From Sphingomonas sp. EC-HK361 (GTDB lineage Bacteria > Pseudomonadota > Alphaproteobacteria > Sphingomonadales > Sphingomonadaceae), in the NCBI RefSeq assembly GCF_902498785.1, contig NZ_LR701494.1, positions 1,379,105-1,443,104 on the forward strand: a DNA stretch of 64,000 nt, read 5' to 3'. The position numbers were made by a program, and so were the translations under genes. Numbering within the stretch: position 1 is the first letter of the stretch; every line of letters starts with the position of its first letter. Of this stretch, positions 33,210-42,589 are shown one piece after another. A model generated the notes under the pieces. The model was given only the letters and a program-made list of their open reading frames with translations. It was not told the origin of the DNA and did not search any database.

Positions 33210-35729
33210 CTAGAAGTTGTACGTGCCCTCGAAGGTGAACATCCTCGGCGGGCCGTAGGTCACTTCTGCATAGCCGGAGGATGCGGTCAGCGACGAGTTG
33301 CCGCTGCCACGATAGGCTTTGTTCGTCAGGTTGGTAATGCCGGCCGCGAGGCTGAACCGGTTGCCCGGAGCTTCGTAGCGAATGTTTGCATTGACCAGCG
33401 CGTATTTGCCCTGGGCGATCTGCTCCGTGTTTGGCGCATCGAAATAGGTCTTGCTGCGGTAGGCAATGTCGGCGCGTGGGGTGATCGATCCCTCGCCGAC
33501 CTTGATGCGATACGAGAGACCGCCGTTCAGGCTCCATTTGGGGGAATAGGCCTGCTTGTCGTTGAGGTCGACACGTCCCAAAGCACCGGGCGCCAGCCCG
33601 ACCTGGCCTGCCTCGAGCGCAGCAGTGAAGCTGTCATACTGGAAGTTCGTGTAGCCAACGCCGAAGTTGATCAGCAGTGGACGGACCGGATTGGCCGTGC
33701 CTTCGAGTTCGAAGCCCTTGATCGTCGCCTTGCCGGCATTGCGCACGACAGGCGCCACGCCTTCGCGAACGACGATCTGAATATCCTTGTACTTCGAGAT
33801 GAAGCCCGCACCCGACAGGCGCAACGCGCGCCCGATCAGCAACTTTCCGCCGATTTCATATGTCGTGACCTGCTCGGGATCGAATTCCGGCAGGAATTCC
33901 CTGCCCGTCGGCGCGTTGGGAGAGATCACCGGCTGAACGATCCGGGTGTTGAACCCGCCGCTCTTGAAGCCCTTCGAATAGCTTGCATAGGTCATGAGCT
34001 CGGGCGTCCATTGGTATTGGAGCGTCGCGGCGGGCGTGACCTTGCTCATGGTCTTCTTGTTGAGGACGGGATCGAAGAGATAGACATTCGAGCCCGCGCA
34101 TGTCGCGGCCGCCGCTCCGGTTCGAGGCGGCCCCAGGCATACGGTCTGACCGGAGAGCGGCGCCGGATAGGCGACATTATACCCGACATTGGTGTAGCCA
34201 TAACCTGACGCCGCCGCCGTCTCGTCGGGCGTCGCCTCCTTCTGGTCCCGGGTATAGCGAAGGCCGACGGTCAGGTTGAGCTTGTCGGTGATGGCGAAGG
34301 ATTCCTGCGTGAACAGGGCGATCGACTGATTCTTGATGGAGGCATTGTTATTGAGGCCGCCGACGCGCAATTCCTCACCTGTCGTCGGGCTGATCTGGGA
34401 GGGAAGGTAAACCGGGTAAAATTGGTAATCGGTCTCGCGGAAATAATAGGCGCCGAACTGATATTTGAGGCGGCCGTCCCAGACGTCGCCGAGAAATTGC
34501 AGTTCCTGCGTGAACTGCTTGATATTGTCGCTGTTAACCGTCTCGAGGATCTGGAGCGGGGTGTTGTCGGCATCGCGGATCGAAAAGGGCTTGGTTTTGC
34601 GATAGGCGGTGATCGACTTCACGGTCATCCAGTTGGAAAGCTCATACTGGACCGTCAGCCCGACGCCGTACATTTCCAGTTCGGATTTGCTGGGGGCATT
34701 GGAGGCGACCTTGTAGGGCCCGAGGCCGAGATACTGGTTGTTCGCGCAGCGGCGGTCGGTGTTTTCGGGAACCGGCGTGGGCGGCGTGGTGAGCGCGAAG
34801 CCCGGGCACCCTGCGATCGCCGATGCGAACCGGACGAATGCAGCGCTCGTGTTGATGCCGCCGAACACCGTCGGCGAACCGTGGACATCGTCCTTGGTAT
34901 AATCCCCGATCAGCGTCACCTCGAGCTTGTCGGTCGGCTTCCACAGCAAGCTCGCCCGGCCCGCGAAAGTATCGACGTCGCCGAGATCGCGCCCGCTTAG
35001 AATATTGGTGACATAGCCGTCACGGACCCGTTTCGTTGCGGCGAACCGAAGCGCCAGGGTATTGCTGACGGGCAGGTTGAGGACGCCGCGCACATCGCGG
35101 CGATTATAATCGCCGAGTGTCACCCCGATATTCCCCGCAATCTTGTCGAACTTCGGTCGCGCCGAGAAAACCTGGATTGCTCCGCCGACGGTGTTGCGGC
35201 CGAAGAGCGTTCCCTGCGGACCGCGCAGCACCTCGACACGATCGACATCCAGCAGGGAGATGGCGGTGCCGCTGGCCCGCGCGAAATAGACCCCGTCGAC
35301 ATAGAAGCCGACCCCGGGATCGGTCGAGGCGAGAAAGTCGGTCTGGCCGACACCGCGGATGAAGATGGCCGAGGAAGAGCTGTTTCCCGAAGCAGGGGCA
35401 ACGGCGCTGAACTGGACGTTGGGCGCAAGCTGGGTGAGCTTGTCCGAGGAATCGATCTGTCGCTCGGCCAGCGCGCTACCGCCGAACGCCGCAATCGAGA
35501 TTGGCACATTCTGGATGCTTTCCTCGCGCCGGCGGGCGGTCACGACAATGTCGGAGATTCCTGCCGGCCCAGGCGCTGCCGCAGTCTGCACCGGTGCGTC
35601 ATTCGGGCCAGGCACGGCCTCGCCTGAAGTCTGGGCGGCGGCGGCATCGCAGACACCGAGCGCTGCGATCAGCGATAGCGCCGATATAGACGAGTGAAGA
35701 TACGAGATTCCCAAAGCCCTTTTGAACAT
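33210..35729 (-). CDS. TonB-dependent outer membrane receptor
   Basis: An 839-residue receptor. A signal peptide of about 30 residues ends near DAAAAQ; the plug domain follows with a TonB-box-like SDIVVTARRREESIQNVPIS and the typical LRGPQGTLFGRNTVGGAI; the 22-strand barrel fills the rest and ends with FTFEGTYNF, a C-terminal Phe. The group is abundant in sphingomonads and often moves plant- or aromatic-derived compounds rather than iron. It lies 61 bp after the MetA-type porin gene on the same strand, so they may be co-transcribed; both are next to the benzoate operon and its LysR regulator. The start is ATG 35729, chosen for the signal peptide. Confidence 0.93.
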   Translation of the reverse strand: MFKRALGISYLHSSISALSLIAALGVCDAAAAQTSGEAVPGPNDAPVQTAAAPGPAGISDIVVTARRREESIQNVPISIAAFGGSALAERQIDSSDKLTQLAPNVQFSAVAPASGNSSSSAIFIRGVGQTDFLASTDPGVGFYVDGVYFARASGTAISLLDVDRVEVLRGPQGTLFGRNTVGGAIQVFSARPKFDKIAGNIGVTLGDYNRRDVRGVLNLPVSNTLALRFAATKRVRDGYVTNILSGRDLGDVDTFAGRASLLWKPTDKLEVTLIGDYTKDDVHGSPTVFGGINTSAAFVRFASAIAGCPGFALTTPPTPVPENTDRRCANNQYLGLGPYKVASNAPSKSELEMYGVGLTVQYELSNWMTVKSITAYRKTKPFSIRDADNTPLQILETVNSDNIKQFTQELQFLGDVWDGRLKYQFGAYYFRETDYQFYPVYLPSQISPTTGEELRVGGLNNNASIKNQSIALFTQESFAITDKLNLTVGLRYTRDQKEATPDETAAASGYGYTNVGYNVAYPAPLSGQTVCLGPPRTGAAAATCAGSNVYLFDPVLNKKTMSKVTPAATLQYQWTPELMTYASYSKGFKSGGFNTRIVQPVISPNAPTGREFLPEFDPEQVTTYEIGGKLLIGRALRLSGAGFISKYKDIQIVVREGVAPVVRNAGKATIKGFELEGTANPVRPLLINFGVGYTNFQYDSFTAALEAGQVGLAPGALGRVDLNDKQAYSPKWSLNGGLSYRIKVGEGSITPRADIAYRSKTYFDAPNTEQIAQGKYALVNANIRYEAPGNRFSLAAGITNLTNKAYRGSGNSSLTASSGYAEVTYGPPRMFTFEGTYNF

Positions 35730-35790
35730 AGCATTCTCTCCCTGTTGAGGGACCGGCGCATCTTGCGTGGCTCGGCCCGTAGTCGTCGGA

Positions 35791-36690
35791 TCAGAAAATC
35801 TTGAGCAGCCGAAGCTGAAACCGACCGGCTTCCCGGAAGCCGTCCCTGGCCTGCACATCCCGGGCGACGATGGCCTCCAGCTGGAAGCTCCGCGTCAGCA
35901 TCGTCTGCGCCGCGAGCCGCAGTTGCTGGTGCTCGGTCCGCTGCCCCTGGTAAACCCCGTCCAGATACTGCCTGCCGCCCCAATATCCGGCATAACCGAC
36001 CGACAAAGTGGATTTGCTGTCGGGCATCGCGAAGCGGAGCCAGGACTGGACTTCATAGGTCTCGTGCTGCTTGAGCGTCTGGTGCAGGCGCCCCACCTTG
36101 TTGTTGTCGCCATAAAAGGTGACATCGCCGTAGACATCGAGCAGGATTCGGTCGGTAATCCCCTGGATGACGCCAATCTGCGGATTGAACGTGTAGCGAT
36201 TGTTTCCGAAATTGATGCCCTTGTCGGGATCATAGTCGCCGGTCGGGACGCCGATGATCGGTGAAAATCCGACATAGGTCGGACGCTTGCCGGGTTTGTT
36301 GACGAACCAGATGGTTGCGAAGATCAACGCATCGCCAAGACCGGTATCCTTGCCCAATCTTTGTCCGCCGACCTGCGCATTATGCACCGAACCAATCGGA
36401 AGGATGATCTGCGGATCGACGACGAACGGCCCGAGCTTCGTGAAATGCACATAGCGCAGGAGCGTCACAGACGTGTCCAGGCTGGTGCCCGATTTCAGAG
36501 TTCCGCCGTCGGGCGTGCGAAGTTCATCGCGATGGATATGCTGGCCATAGATCAGGAACATATTCGTCCCGGGAGGGAGCGCCGTATAGTCGCCCGGATC
36601 CACGTCGGTTGCACTCGCGGGCGCGGCCATCCACGTCATGGTCATAGCGGCCAAAAGACCGGACTTCCGCAAAATAGAGTGGAGCTTCAT
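35791..36690 (-). CDS. MetA-pathway phenol degradation-type outer membrane protein, copy 2
   Basis: A 299-residue beta-barrel with signal peptide (cleavage near MAAPASA), paralogous to the product of 19610-20494. Shared features: TDVDPGDY after the signal, GYAGYWGGRQYLDG, and a terminal LRLLKIF with C-terminal Phe. Probably a channel for aromatic substrates in the outer membrane. Its ATG overlaps the stop of a small upstream gene (ATGA). Confidence 0.88.
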   Translation of the reverse strand: MKLHSILRKSGLLAAMTMTWMAAPASATDVDPGDYTALPPGTNMFLIYGQHIHRDELRTPDGGTLKSGTSLDTSVTLLRYVHFTKLGPFVVDPQIILPIGSVHNAQVGGQRLGKDTGLGDALIFATIWFVNKPGKRPTYVGFSPIIGVPTGDYDPDKGINFGNNRYTFNPQIGVIQGITDRILLDVYGDVTFYGDNNKVGRLHQTLKQHETYEVQSWLRFAMPDSKSTLSVGYAGYWGGRQYLDGVYQGQRTEHQQLRLAAQTMLTRSFQLEAIVARDVQARDGFREAGRFQLRLLKIF

Positions 36691-36896
36691 CCGTGGCCAC
36701 CACGACATGCTGCGAACCAATGATGTTTGGGACTGCGGCTGCCGGCGATGGTCGGCGATGCCGCCTGGTCGTCGAATGCCGGGCGCGAGAACATCTTTCG
36801 ACCAACGATGCCAACGAGAGACGACGCCGATAACCCCTTCCCCGCAGGTGGGCCGGCGTGCTGCGGTTGCAAGAACTCCGGATCGACATTGCTCAT
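36687..36896 (-). CDS. Small protein of 69 residues translationally coupled to porin 2
   Basis: The ATG at 36896 is preceded by a very good Shine-Dalgarno sequence, AGAGGAGG with a five-base spacer, and the stop overlaps the porin start (ATGA). The product (MSNVDPEFLQPQHAGPPAGK... ) has no membrane segment and no known domain; the second half is basic and low in hydrophobics. It may be a leader gene that hands ribosomes to the porin, which itself has no strong ribosome-binding site. Confidence 0.5.
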   Translation of the reverse strand: MSNVDPEFLQPQHAGPPAGKGLSASSLVGIVGRKMFSRPAFDDQAASPTIAGSRSPKHHWFAACRGGHG

Positions 36897-37190
36897 CCGA
36901 GCCTCCTCTTCCCGGCAAGACACGCATCCGCGCCATGCCGTTAGAATTGATTGTTGATTGAAGCGATCGAGTGCGCTGCAGAGCTATGCTCTCAGCAGCG
37001 ACGATCTACCTTTGTGTCCAGCATGTCCCCTCCGAAACGCCCGTTAGCTTCCGCGTTGTTCAGGGTCGCCGCTTTAAGGGTTCGACACTGGCGGTTTCTC
37101 GAAATTGAACAAGCCGCCACCGACTGTCCAAGACTATCGGAGTATTCTAACTATACCGGATATGAAGAGGTACGGGCCCGACGATTTTCG

Positions 37191-38117
37191 TCAGGAACCT
37201 GCCTGGCGAAAGGGCTCCGGCACGTCGTAGCCCCATCGCGGGTACATGCGGGCAATCACCCTTCCCATGAGAGCGAGCTCCGGCGAGGCGTCACCGATGC
37301 GATGGCTCATGATGATGGGGGACGTCGCCCGCTCGATCAGCGGCAGGTAGCGAATGTCGCTCACGCGTGACTTCTGGACGGATACCGGCACGATACTCAC
37401 GCCTTCCTCCGCCGCAACAAGACCCACGGCGATCTGCAACTCGCGCGCCTCATGCGCGATGCGCGGCTCCACGCCGATATCATGGAAGAGCGCGATGACC
37501 TGGTCAGCGTAGCCCGGTCGCGGTGCCCGCGGGTAGAGGATCAGCGGTTCATCGGCGAGCTGCCGAAGGGAGACCGGGCCATCAACCTTCGCGAGAGGAT
37601 GCCCGGCGGGGATCGCCGCCACGAGCTGTTCCTCGCGCAGCACCGTCCGGCGCACCTCTTCGTCTTCGAACCGCACACGCCCGAACCCGACATCGATCCG
37701 CCCTTCCTTGAGCGCACTGATCTGCTCCAGGCTGACGAGCTCGATCAGGCTCAACTCGACATCCGGCGCTTCCGCGCGGAATTCGCGGATGAGCTCCGGC
37801 AGATGCGCATAAATCGTCGATGCCACGAACCCGATGACGAAGCGCCGCTTCTCGATCACCAGCGCCCGGCTCATCATGGAGCGCATTTCCTCGACGCGCG
37901 CCAGCACCTGAACGGCCTGTTCGTAAAAAAGCCGCCCGGGCTCGGTGAGTCGAAGTGGCCGCGCCGAACGATCGATCAGTTCAGCGCCAATCTCCGCCTC
38001 GAGCTGCTGGATCTGCCGGCTCAGCGGCGGCTGGGCGATGCGGAGCCGATCGGCCGCGCGGGTGAAATTGCGTTCATTTACAAGCGTTACAAAGTAGCGA
38101 AGCTGTCGAAGGTCCAT
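37191..38117 (-). CDS. LysR-family regulator of the cat/ben genes (CatM/BenM/CatR-like)
   Basis: A full-length (308 residues) LysR regulator. HTH at residues 1-60 (ALRQLRYF-type start: MDLRQLRYFVTLVNERNFT, then AQPPLSRQIQQLEAE) and effector domain from about 90 to 295. It is divergent from catB, and the 99-bp region between contains ATAC-N7-GTAT. Members of this branch bind cis,cis-muconate or benzoate and activate aromatic ring-cleavage operons. It is the intact twin of the truncated LysR at 23115-23346. Confidence 0.9.
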   Translation of the reverse strand: MDLRQLRYFVTLVNERNFTRAADRLRIAQPPLSRQIQQLEAEIGAELIDRSARPLRLTEPGRLFYEQAVQVLARVEEMRSMMSRALVIEKRRFVIGFVASTIYAHLPELIREFRAEAPDVELSLIELVSLEQISALKEGRIDVGFGRVRFEDEEVRRTVLREEQLVAAIPAGHPLAKVDGPVSLRQLADEPLILYPRAPRPGYADQVIALFHDIGVEPRIAHEARELQIAVGLVAAEEGVSIVPVSVQKSRVSDIRYLPLIERATSPIIMSHRIGDASPELALMGRVIARMYPRWGYDVPEPFRQAGS

Positions 38118-38125
38118 GCGCTTTC

Positions 38126-38140
38126 ATACCTTATGGGTAT
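38126..38140. promoter_or_regulatory. ATAC-N7-GTAT operator in the catB promoter region
   Basis: ATACCTTATGGGTAT matches the CatM/BenM binding form and lies 9 bp before the LysR start and about 77 bp before catB, the expected place for control of both. AATGATCTTT follows 14 bp after it, as in the other copy at 23348. Confidence 0.7.
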
Positions 38141-38216
38141 CACATCAAGACCCGAATGATCTTTGCCACTCCCTATAGCTTACCGTACTTATCACCGCAG
38201 ACAAGCTAATTTGAGG

Positions 38217-39386
38217 ATGGTCTGTGTGGTGAGTCGATCTGTCAGCATTGATACCTTGATTGTCGATGTGCCGACGATCCGGCCTCATGTGCTCGCAATG
38301 GCGACCATGCACAGCCAGTCCGTCGTCCTTGTCCGGATTCAGGCTGACGACGGCATCCAGGGCATCGGCGAGGGAACCACGATCGGTGGGCTGAGCTATG
38401 GCGACGAGAGCCCGGAGGGCATCAAGCTCGCCATCGACACCTATATCGCGCCCGTCCTCGAGACCTGCGACATATCGCGCGTCGGCGAGACGATGGCCAA
38501 GGTGCGGCGCCATGTGGTGGGCAACCACATCGCCAAATGCGCGGTCGAGACCGCGTTGCTGGACGGCGCCGGCAAGCGCCTGGGTGTTCCCGTGTCGGAA
38601 TTGATCGGCGGCGGGCGCGTGCGCGACCGGCTGCCGGTCGCCTGGACGCTGGCGAGCGGCGATACGGCCCGCGACATCGAAGAAGCCGAAGCGATGATCG
38701 AACAGCGCCGTCATGCGATCTTCAAGCTGAAGATCGGCAAGCGCAGCGTGCGCGAGGATGTCGCGCATGTCGCCGCGATCAAGAAGGCGCTGGGTGATCG
38801 TGGCAGCGTGCGCGTCGATGTCAACCAGGGTTGGGACGAGGCGCAGGCCGACCTCGGCATGGGGCTGCTCGCCGATTGCGGATGCGACCTCGTCGAACAG
38901 CCGGTGGCGCGCGATGCCCTGCCCGCCATGACACGTCTCTCGTCACGGCATGCGATCCCCTTGATGGCGGACGAGGCGCTGCATGGACCGCGCGACGCTT
39001 TCGCGGTTGCCGCTTCGGCGGGCGCGCGCGTGTTCGCGGTCAAGATCGCCCAGTCGGGCGGGCTGCATCCGGCCTATGACGTCGCGGCGATCGCGATGGC
39101 CTCGGGCGTCGGTCTTTACGGCGGAACGATGCTCGAGGCGGGCGTCGGCACGGCCGCCTCGGCGCAGCTTTTTGCGACCTTTCCCCGTCTCGACTGGGGC
39201 ACCGAGCTGTTCGGCCCGCTGCTGCTCACTGAGGAAATCCTCGCCGAGCCGCTTCGCTACGAGGATTTCTCGCTCGTGGTGCCCGAAGGCCCGGGCCTGG
39301 GGGTCGCGCTCGACGAAGACAAGGTGGCCCGTTTCCGCCGGGACCGCACCAGCCCCGTCCTCCATGCGGTCACGGGAGGCCGCTGA
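38217..39386 (+). CDS. catB: Muconate cycloisomerase
   Basis: Converts cis,cis-muconate to muconolactone in the ortho-cleavage pathway. The 389-residue protein shows the enolase-superfamily plan: N-terminal cap (1-130), then the barrel with the catalytic lysine pair in FKLKIGKR, metal ligands in VRVDVNQGW, CDLVEQPV and MADEALHG, and KIAQSGGL near the end. Members act on muconate and, in part, on halogenated muconates. Start: ATG 38217, but a GTG at 38226 has better spacing from GAGG. It overlaps catC (TGATG) and leads an operon of twelve genes. Confidence 0.93.
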   Translation: MVCVVSRSVSIDTLIVDVPTIRPHVLAMATMHSQSVVLVRIQADDGIQGIGEGTTIGGLSYGDESPEGIKLAIDTYIAPVLETCDISRVGETMAKVRRHVVGNHIAKCAVETALLDGAGKRLGVPVSELIGGGRVRDRLPVAWTLASGDTARDIEEAEAMIEQRRHAIFKLKIGKRSVREDVAHVAAIKKALGDRGSVRVDVNQGWDEAQADLGMGLLADCGCDLVEQPVARDALPAMTRLSSRHAIPLMADEALHGPRDAFAVAASAGARVFAVKIAQSGGLHPAYDVAAIAMASGVGLYGGTMLEAGVGTAASAQLFATFPRLDWGTELFGPLLLTEEILAEPLRYEDFSLVVPEGPGLGVALDEDKVARFRRDRTSPVLHAVTGGR

Positions 39387-39676
39387 TGCTGTTCCACGTC
39401 GAGATGGATGTCCGCATCCCCACCGATGCCGATCCGGCGCGCATCGACGCGCTCAAGGCGACCGAGAAGGCGCGCTGCCAGGAACTGATGGAAGCGGGCA
39501 AGTGGCGGCATATCTGGCGCCTCGCGGGACGCTACGCAAACGTCTCGATCTTCGATGTCGATAGCCCTGCCGAATTGCACGACCTGCTGAGCATGTTGCC
39601 GCTTTTTCCCTTCATGGAGATCCGGGTGTCGCCGCTGTGTCGGCACCCCTCCTCCATCCGGGAGGATGATCGCTGA
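39386..39676 (+). CDS. catC: Muconolactone delta-isomerase
   Basis: A 96-residue enzyme turning muconolactone into 3-oxoadipate enol-lactone. Length and start (MLFHVEMDVRIPTDADP) are typical; the active-site region includes WRHIWRLAGRYANVSIFDV and LPLFPFMEI. Its ATG overlaps the catB stop and 58 bp separate it from catA. Confidence 0.95.
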   Translation: MLFHVEMDVRIPTDADPARIDALKATEKARCQELMEAGKWRHIWRLAGRYANVSIFDVDSPAELHDLLSMLPLFPFMEIRVSPLCRHPSSIREDDR

Positions 39677-39734
39677 CCATTTGGTCCCGGCAGGCGGACC
39701 CAAGAAACTCTTCCAAGTCGAGAGGATATTTGAA

Positions 39735-40661
39735 ATGACCCAGTTGACGCAATCTCCCGATATTCAGGGCTTCCTCGACCAGATCGCGGGCGCCGACCAT
39801 GCAAGCGCCGGCGACGAGCGGCTCAAGGCGATCGTCCGCAAGATCGTGTCCGACCTGTTCGAGACGATCGACCAGTTCGACGTGACCGACGACGAATTCT
39901 GGCATGCGCTCAACTTCATTGCCGGTGGCGCGCCGGAGTTCGGCCTGTGGGCGGCGGGCCTGGGCCTCGAGCATTTCCTCGATATCCGCGCCGATCTCAA
40001 GGACCAGGCCGAGGGCATCACCCAAGGCACCCCGCGTACGATCGAAGGTCCGCTTTACGTGGCCGGCGCGCCGCTCCTCAAGGCCGAGGCGCGGCTGGAC
40101 GACGGCAGCGATGACGGCGAGGTGCTGATCATGCACGGCCAGGTCCGCGATGTGGATGGAAAGCCCATCGCCAATGCAATTGTCGATGTGTGGCATGCCA
40201 ACACCAAAGGCAATTATTCCTACTTCGACAAGACCCAGTCGGATTACAATCTGCGGCGCCGGATCGAGACCGACGCGGAGGGGCGTTATCGCTTCCGCAG
40301 CGTCCTGCCCTCGGGCTACGCCGTGCCGGGCGGCAGCAATATCGAGAAGCTGCTAGCGTCCGTCGGCCGCCACGGCAATCGGCCCGCGCATGTTCACTTC
40401 TTCATCTCCGCGCACGGCTATCGCCATCTGACCACGCAGATCAACATCGAGGGCGATCCCTTTGTCCATGACGATTTCGCCTATGCGACCAAGGACGAGC
40501 TGATCCCGCCGGTCATTCGCCATAGCGTCGCAAGCGATATCCATGCCGCCGGGCTCAACGCGCCTTATGCCGAGATCGCCTTCGACTTCGTGCTGAACCC
40601 GGCAGAGGAGCAGACGGACGAACAGGAATCGAGCCGCGCCCGCGCCCTGCAGGACGCCTGA
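39735..40661 (+). CDS. catA: Catechol 1,2-dioxygenase (intradiol)
   Basis: Cleaves catechol to cis,cis-muconate with non-haem Fe(III). The 308 residues have the N-terminal helical dimer and lipid-binding domain (1-105) and the beta-sandwich core. The four iron ligands are visible: Tyr161 (GNYSYFD), Tyr195 (PSGY), His219 and His221 (RPAHVHF). The spacing between the last Tyr and the first His (24) is as in known enzymes. Between catC and benA, which is an uncommon position, it joins the two pathway halves. Confidence 0.95.
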   Translation: MTQLTQSPDIQGFLDQIAGADHASAGDERLKAIVRKIVSDLFETIDQFDVTDDEFWHALNFIAGGAPEFGLWAAGLGLEHFLDIRADLKDQAEGITQGTPRTIEGPLYVAGAPLLKAEARLDDGSDDGEVLIMHGQVRDVDGKPIANAIVDVWHANTKGNYSYFDKTQSDYNLRRRIETDAEGRYRFRSVLPSGYAVPGGSNIEKLLASVGRHGNRPAHVHFFISAHGYRHLTTQINIEGDPFVHDDFAYATKDELIPPVIRHSVASDIHAAGLNAPYAEIAFDFVLNPAEEQTDEQESSRARALQDA

Positions 40662-40691
40662 ACGCCGCAAAACGCAAACAGGAGAATGATG

Positions 40692-42044
40692 ATGGGCACC
40701 ACTTTGCTGGAGCGGCTCGATCAGGCCGTCGTCGAGGACAAGGAACGCGGCATCTACCGCTGCCGCCGCGACATCTTCACCGACGAAGCTCTGTTCGAGC
40801 TTGAGATGAAGCATATCTTCGAGGGCAACTGGGTCTATCTGGCGCATGAAAGCCAGATTCCCGAACCCAACGATTATTTCACCACCTCGATCGGCCGCCA
40901 GCCCATCGTCATCACCCGCGACAAGGGCGGCGAACTGCACGCTGTCATCAATGCCTGCGCGCATCGCGGTGCGATGCTCTGCCGGCGCAAGCATGGCAAC
41001 AAGGGGAGTTTCACCTGCCCCTTTCACGGCTGGACGTTCAACAATGCCGGCAAGCTGCTCAAGGTGAAGGACGGGAAGACCGGCGAGTATCCCGCCGGCT
41101 TCAACACCGACGGCTCGCACGATCTCAAGCGTATACGGTTCGAGAATTATCGGGGCTTCCTGTTCGGCAGCCTCAACCCCGATGTCCTCCCGCTGGAGGA
41201 GCATCTGGGCGGTGCGAAGGCCGTCATCGACCAGATCGTCGACCAGGCGCCGGACGGGCTGGAGGTTCTGCGCGGCAATTCTTCCTACATCTATGACGGC
41301 AACTGGAAGCTCCAGATGGAGAATGGGGCTGACGGCTATCACGTCAGCTCGGTCCACTGGAACTACGCGGCGACCATGGGCCACCGCAATTACGAAGCGG
41401 ACGGCACGCGCACCGTCGATGCTAATGGCTGGTCAAAGAGCGTCGGCGGCGTCTACAGCTTCGAGAACGGCCATATCCTGCTTTGGACCAATCTGCTCAA
41501 TCCGGAGGTCCGCCCCGTCTTCGCCCATCGCGAGGAACTGACGGCACGGCTGGGCGCGGAGCGGGCCGGCTTCATCGTCGGACAGACGCGCAACCTCGGC
41601 GTCTATCCGAACGTCTATCTGATGGACCAGTTCTCGACGCAGATCCGTGTCGTCCGCCCGATCAGCGTCGATCAGACGGAGATCACCATCTACTGCTTCG
41701 GGCCCAAGGGGGAGAGCAGCACGGAGCGCGCCCTGCGCATCCGCCAATATGAGGACTTCTTCAACGTCAGCGGCATGGGCACGCCGGACGATCTGGAAGA
41801 GTTCCGCGCCTGCCAGACCGCCTACCAGGCCGCCGACGGGGTGTGGAACGATCTGAGTCGCGGCGCGCTGCGCTGGATCGACGGGCCGGACGACAATGCC
41901 AGGGCAATCGGACTCGAACCGATCCTCAGCGGCGAGCGCAGCGAGGATGAAGGGCTGTTCGTGCGCCAGCACGAATATTGGGCGGAGACGCTCAAGACGG
42001 CGCTTCTCCACGAGAACGCGCCGGTGCTGGAGGCAGCTGAATGA
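40692..42044 (+). CDS. benA: Benzoate 1,2-dioxygenase, large (alpha) subunit
   Basis: Oxygenase component that converts benzoate to the cis-1,2-diol. The Rieske centre is at residues 89-112 (CAH...CPFH) and the mononuclear iron region reads [14 protein letters not shown]. Length 450 is typical of BenA. Three ATGs stand in a row; the third (40692) has the best distance from AGGAG. It overlaps benB by four bases. Rieske oxygenases of this group may also accept fluorobenzoates, but substrate range cannot be read from the sequence. Confidence 0.95.
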   Translation: MGTTLLERLDQAVVEDKERGIYRCRRDIFTDEALFELEMKHIFEGNWVYLAHESQIPEPNDYFTTSIGRQPIVITRDKGGELHAVINACAHRGAMLCRRKHGNKGSFTCPFHGWTFNNAGKLLKVKDGKTGEYPAGFNTDGSHDLKRIRFENYRGFLFGSLNPDVLPLEEHLGGAKAVIDQIVDQAPDGLEVLRGNSSYIYDGNWKLQMENGADGYHVSSVHWNYAATMGHRNYEADGTRTVDANGWSKSVGGVYSFENGHILLWTNLLNPEVRPVFAHREELTARLGAERAGFIVGQTRNLGVYPNVYLMDQFSTQIRVVRPISVDQTEITIYCFGPKGESSTERALRIRQYEDFFNVSGMGTPDDLEEFRACQTAYQAADGVWNDLSRGALRWIDGPDDNARAIGLEPILSGERSEDEGLFVRQHEYWAETLKTALLHENAPVLEAAE

Positions 42045-42565
42045 GCACCCTCCTCGCCCCCGAGCCGACCCGCGCGTCCGGCCTCGATCGCCAAAGCGTG
42101 GTTGATTTCCTCTACCGCGAGGCGCGGCTGCTCGATGACCGTCAATGGGACGAATGGCTCGATTGCTATTCGCCCAAGGCAGAATATTGGATGCCCGCCT
42201 GGGATGACGACGATCAGCTGGTCGAAGATCCCCACAAGCATATCTCGCTGATCTACTATCCCAACCGCGAGGGTCTCGAGGACAGGGTTTTCCGCATCAA
42301 GACCGAGCGCTCGGGTGCTTCCACACCCGAGCCGCGCACCAGCCACTTCATCGGGAATATCGAGATCCTGCAGGAGCGCGACGGCGAACTGGACCTGCGC
42401 TTCAACTGGAACACGCTGAGCCATCGCTACAAGGTGACCGACAGCTTTTTCGGCACCTCTTTCTACACGCTCGATACCACCGGCGCGGAACCCGTCATCC
42501 TGCGCAAGAAAGTGGTCCTGAAGAACGATTATATCCACCAGGTCATCGACGTCTATCACATCTGA
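42041..42565 (+). CDS. benB: Benzoate 1,2-dioxygenase, small (beta) subunit
   Basis: A 174-residue beta subunit of the ring-hydroxylating dioxygenase; it supports the hexamer and has no metal centre. Typical segments: [30 protein letters not shown] and [10 protein letters not shown]. Overlaps benA by ATGA; 24 bp to benC. Confidence 0.95.
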   Translation: MSTLLAPEPTRASGLDRQSVVDFLYREARLLDDRQWDEWLDCYSPKAEYWMPAWDDDDQLVEDPHKHISLIYYPNREGLEDRVFRIKTERSGASTPEPRTSHFIGNIEILQERDGELDLRFNWNTLSHRYKVTDSFFGTSFYTLDTTGAEPVILRKKVVLKNDYIHQVIDVYHI

Positions 42566-42589
42566 CGCTGGCCTGCCGGAGAGGACAGA

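Noticed and set aside
37142-37160. GTAT-N7-ATAC near the LysR gene.
   Set aside because: Arms are in the opposite order to the CatM/BenM operator and the site is downstream of the gene; likely chance.
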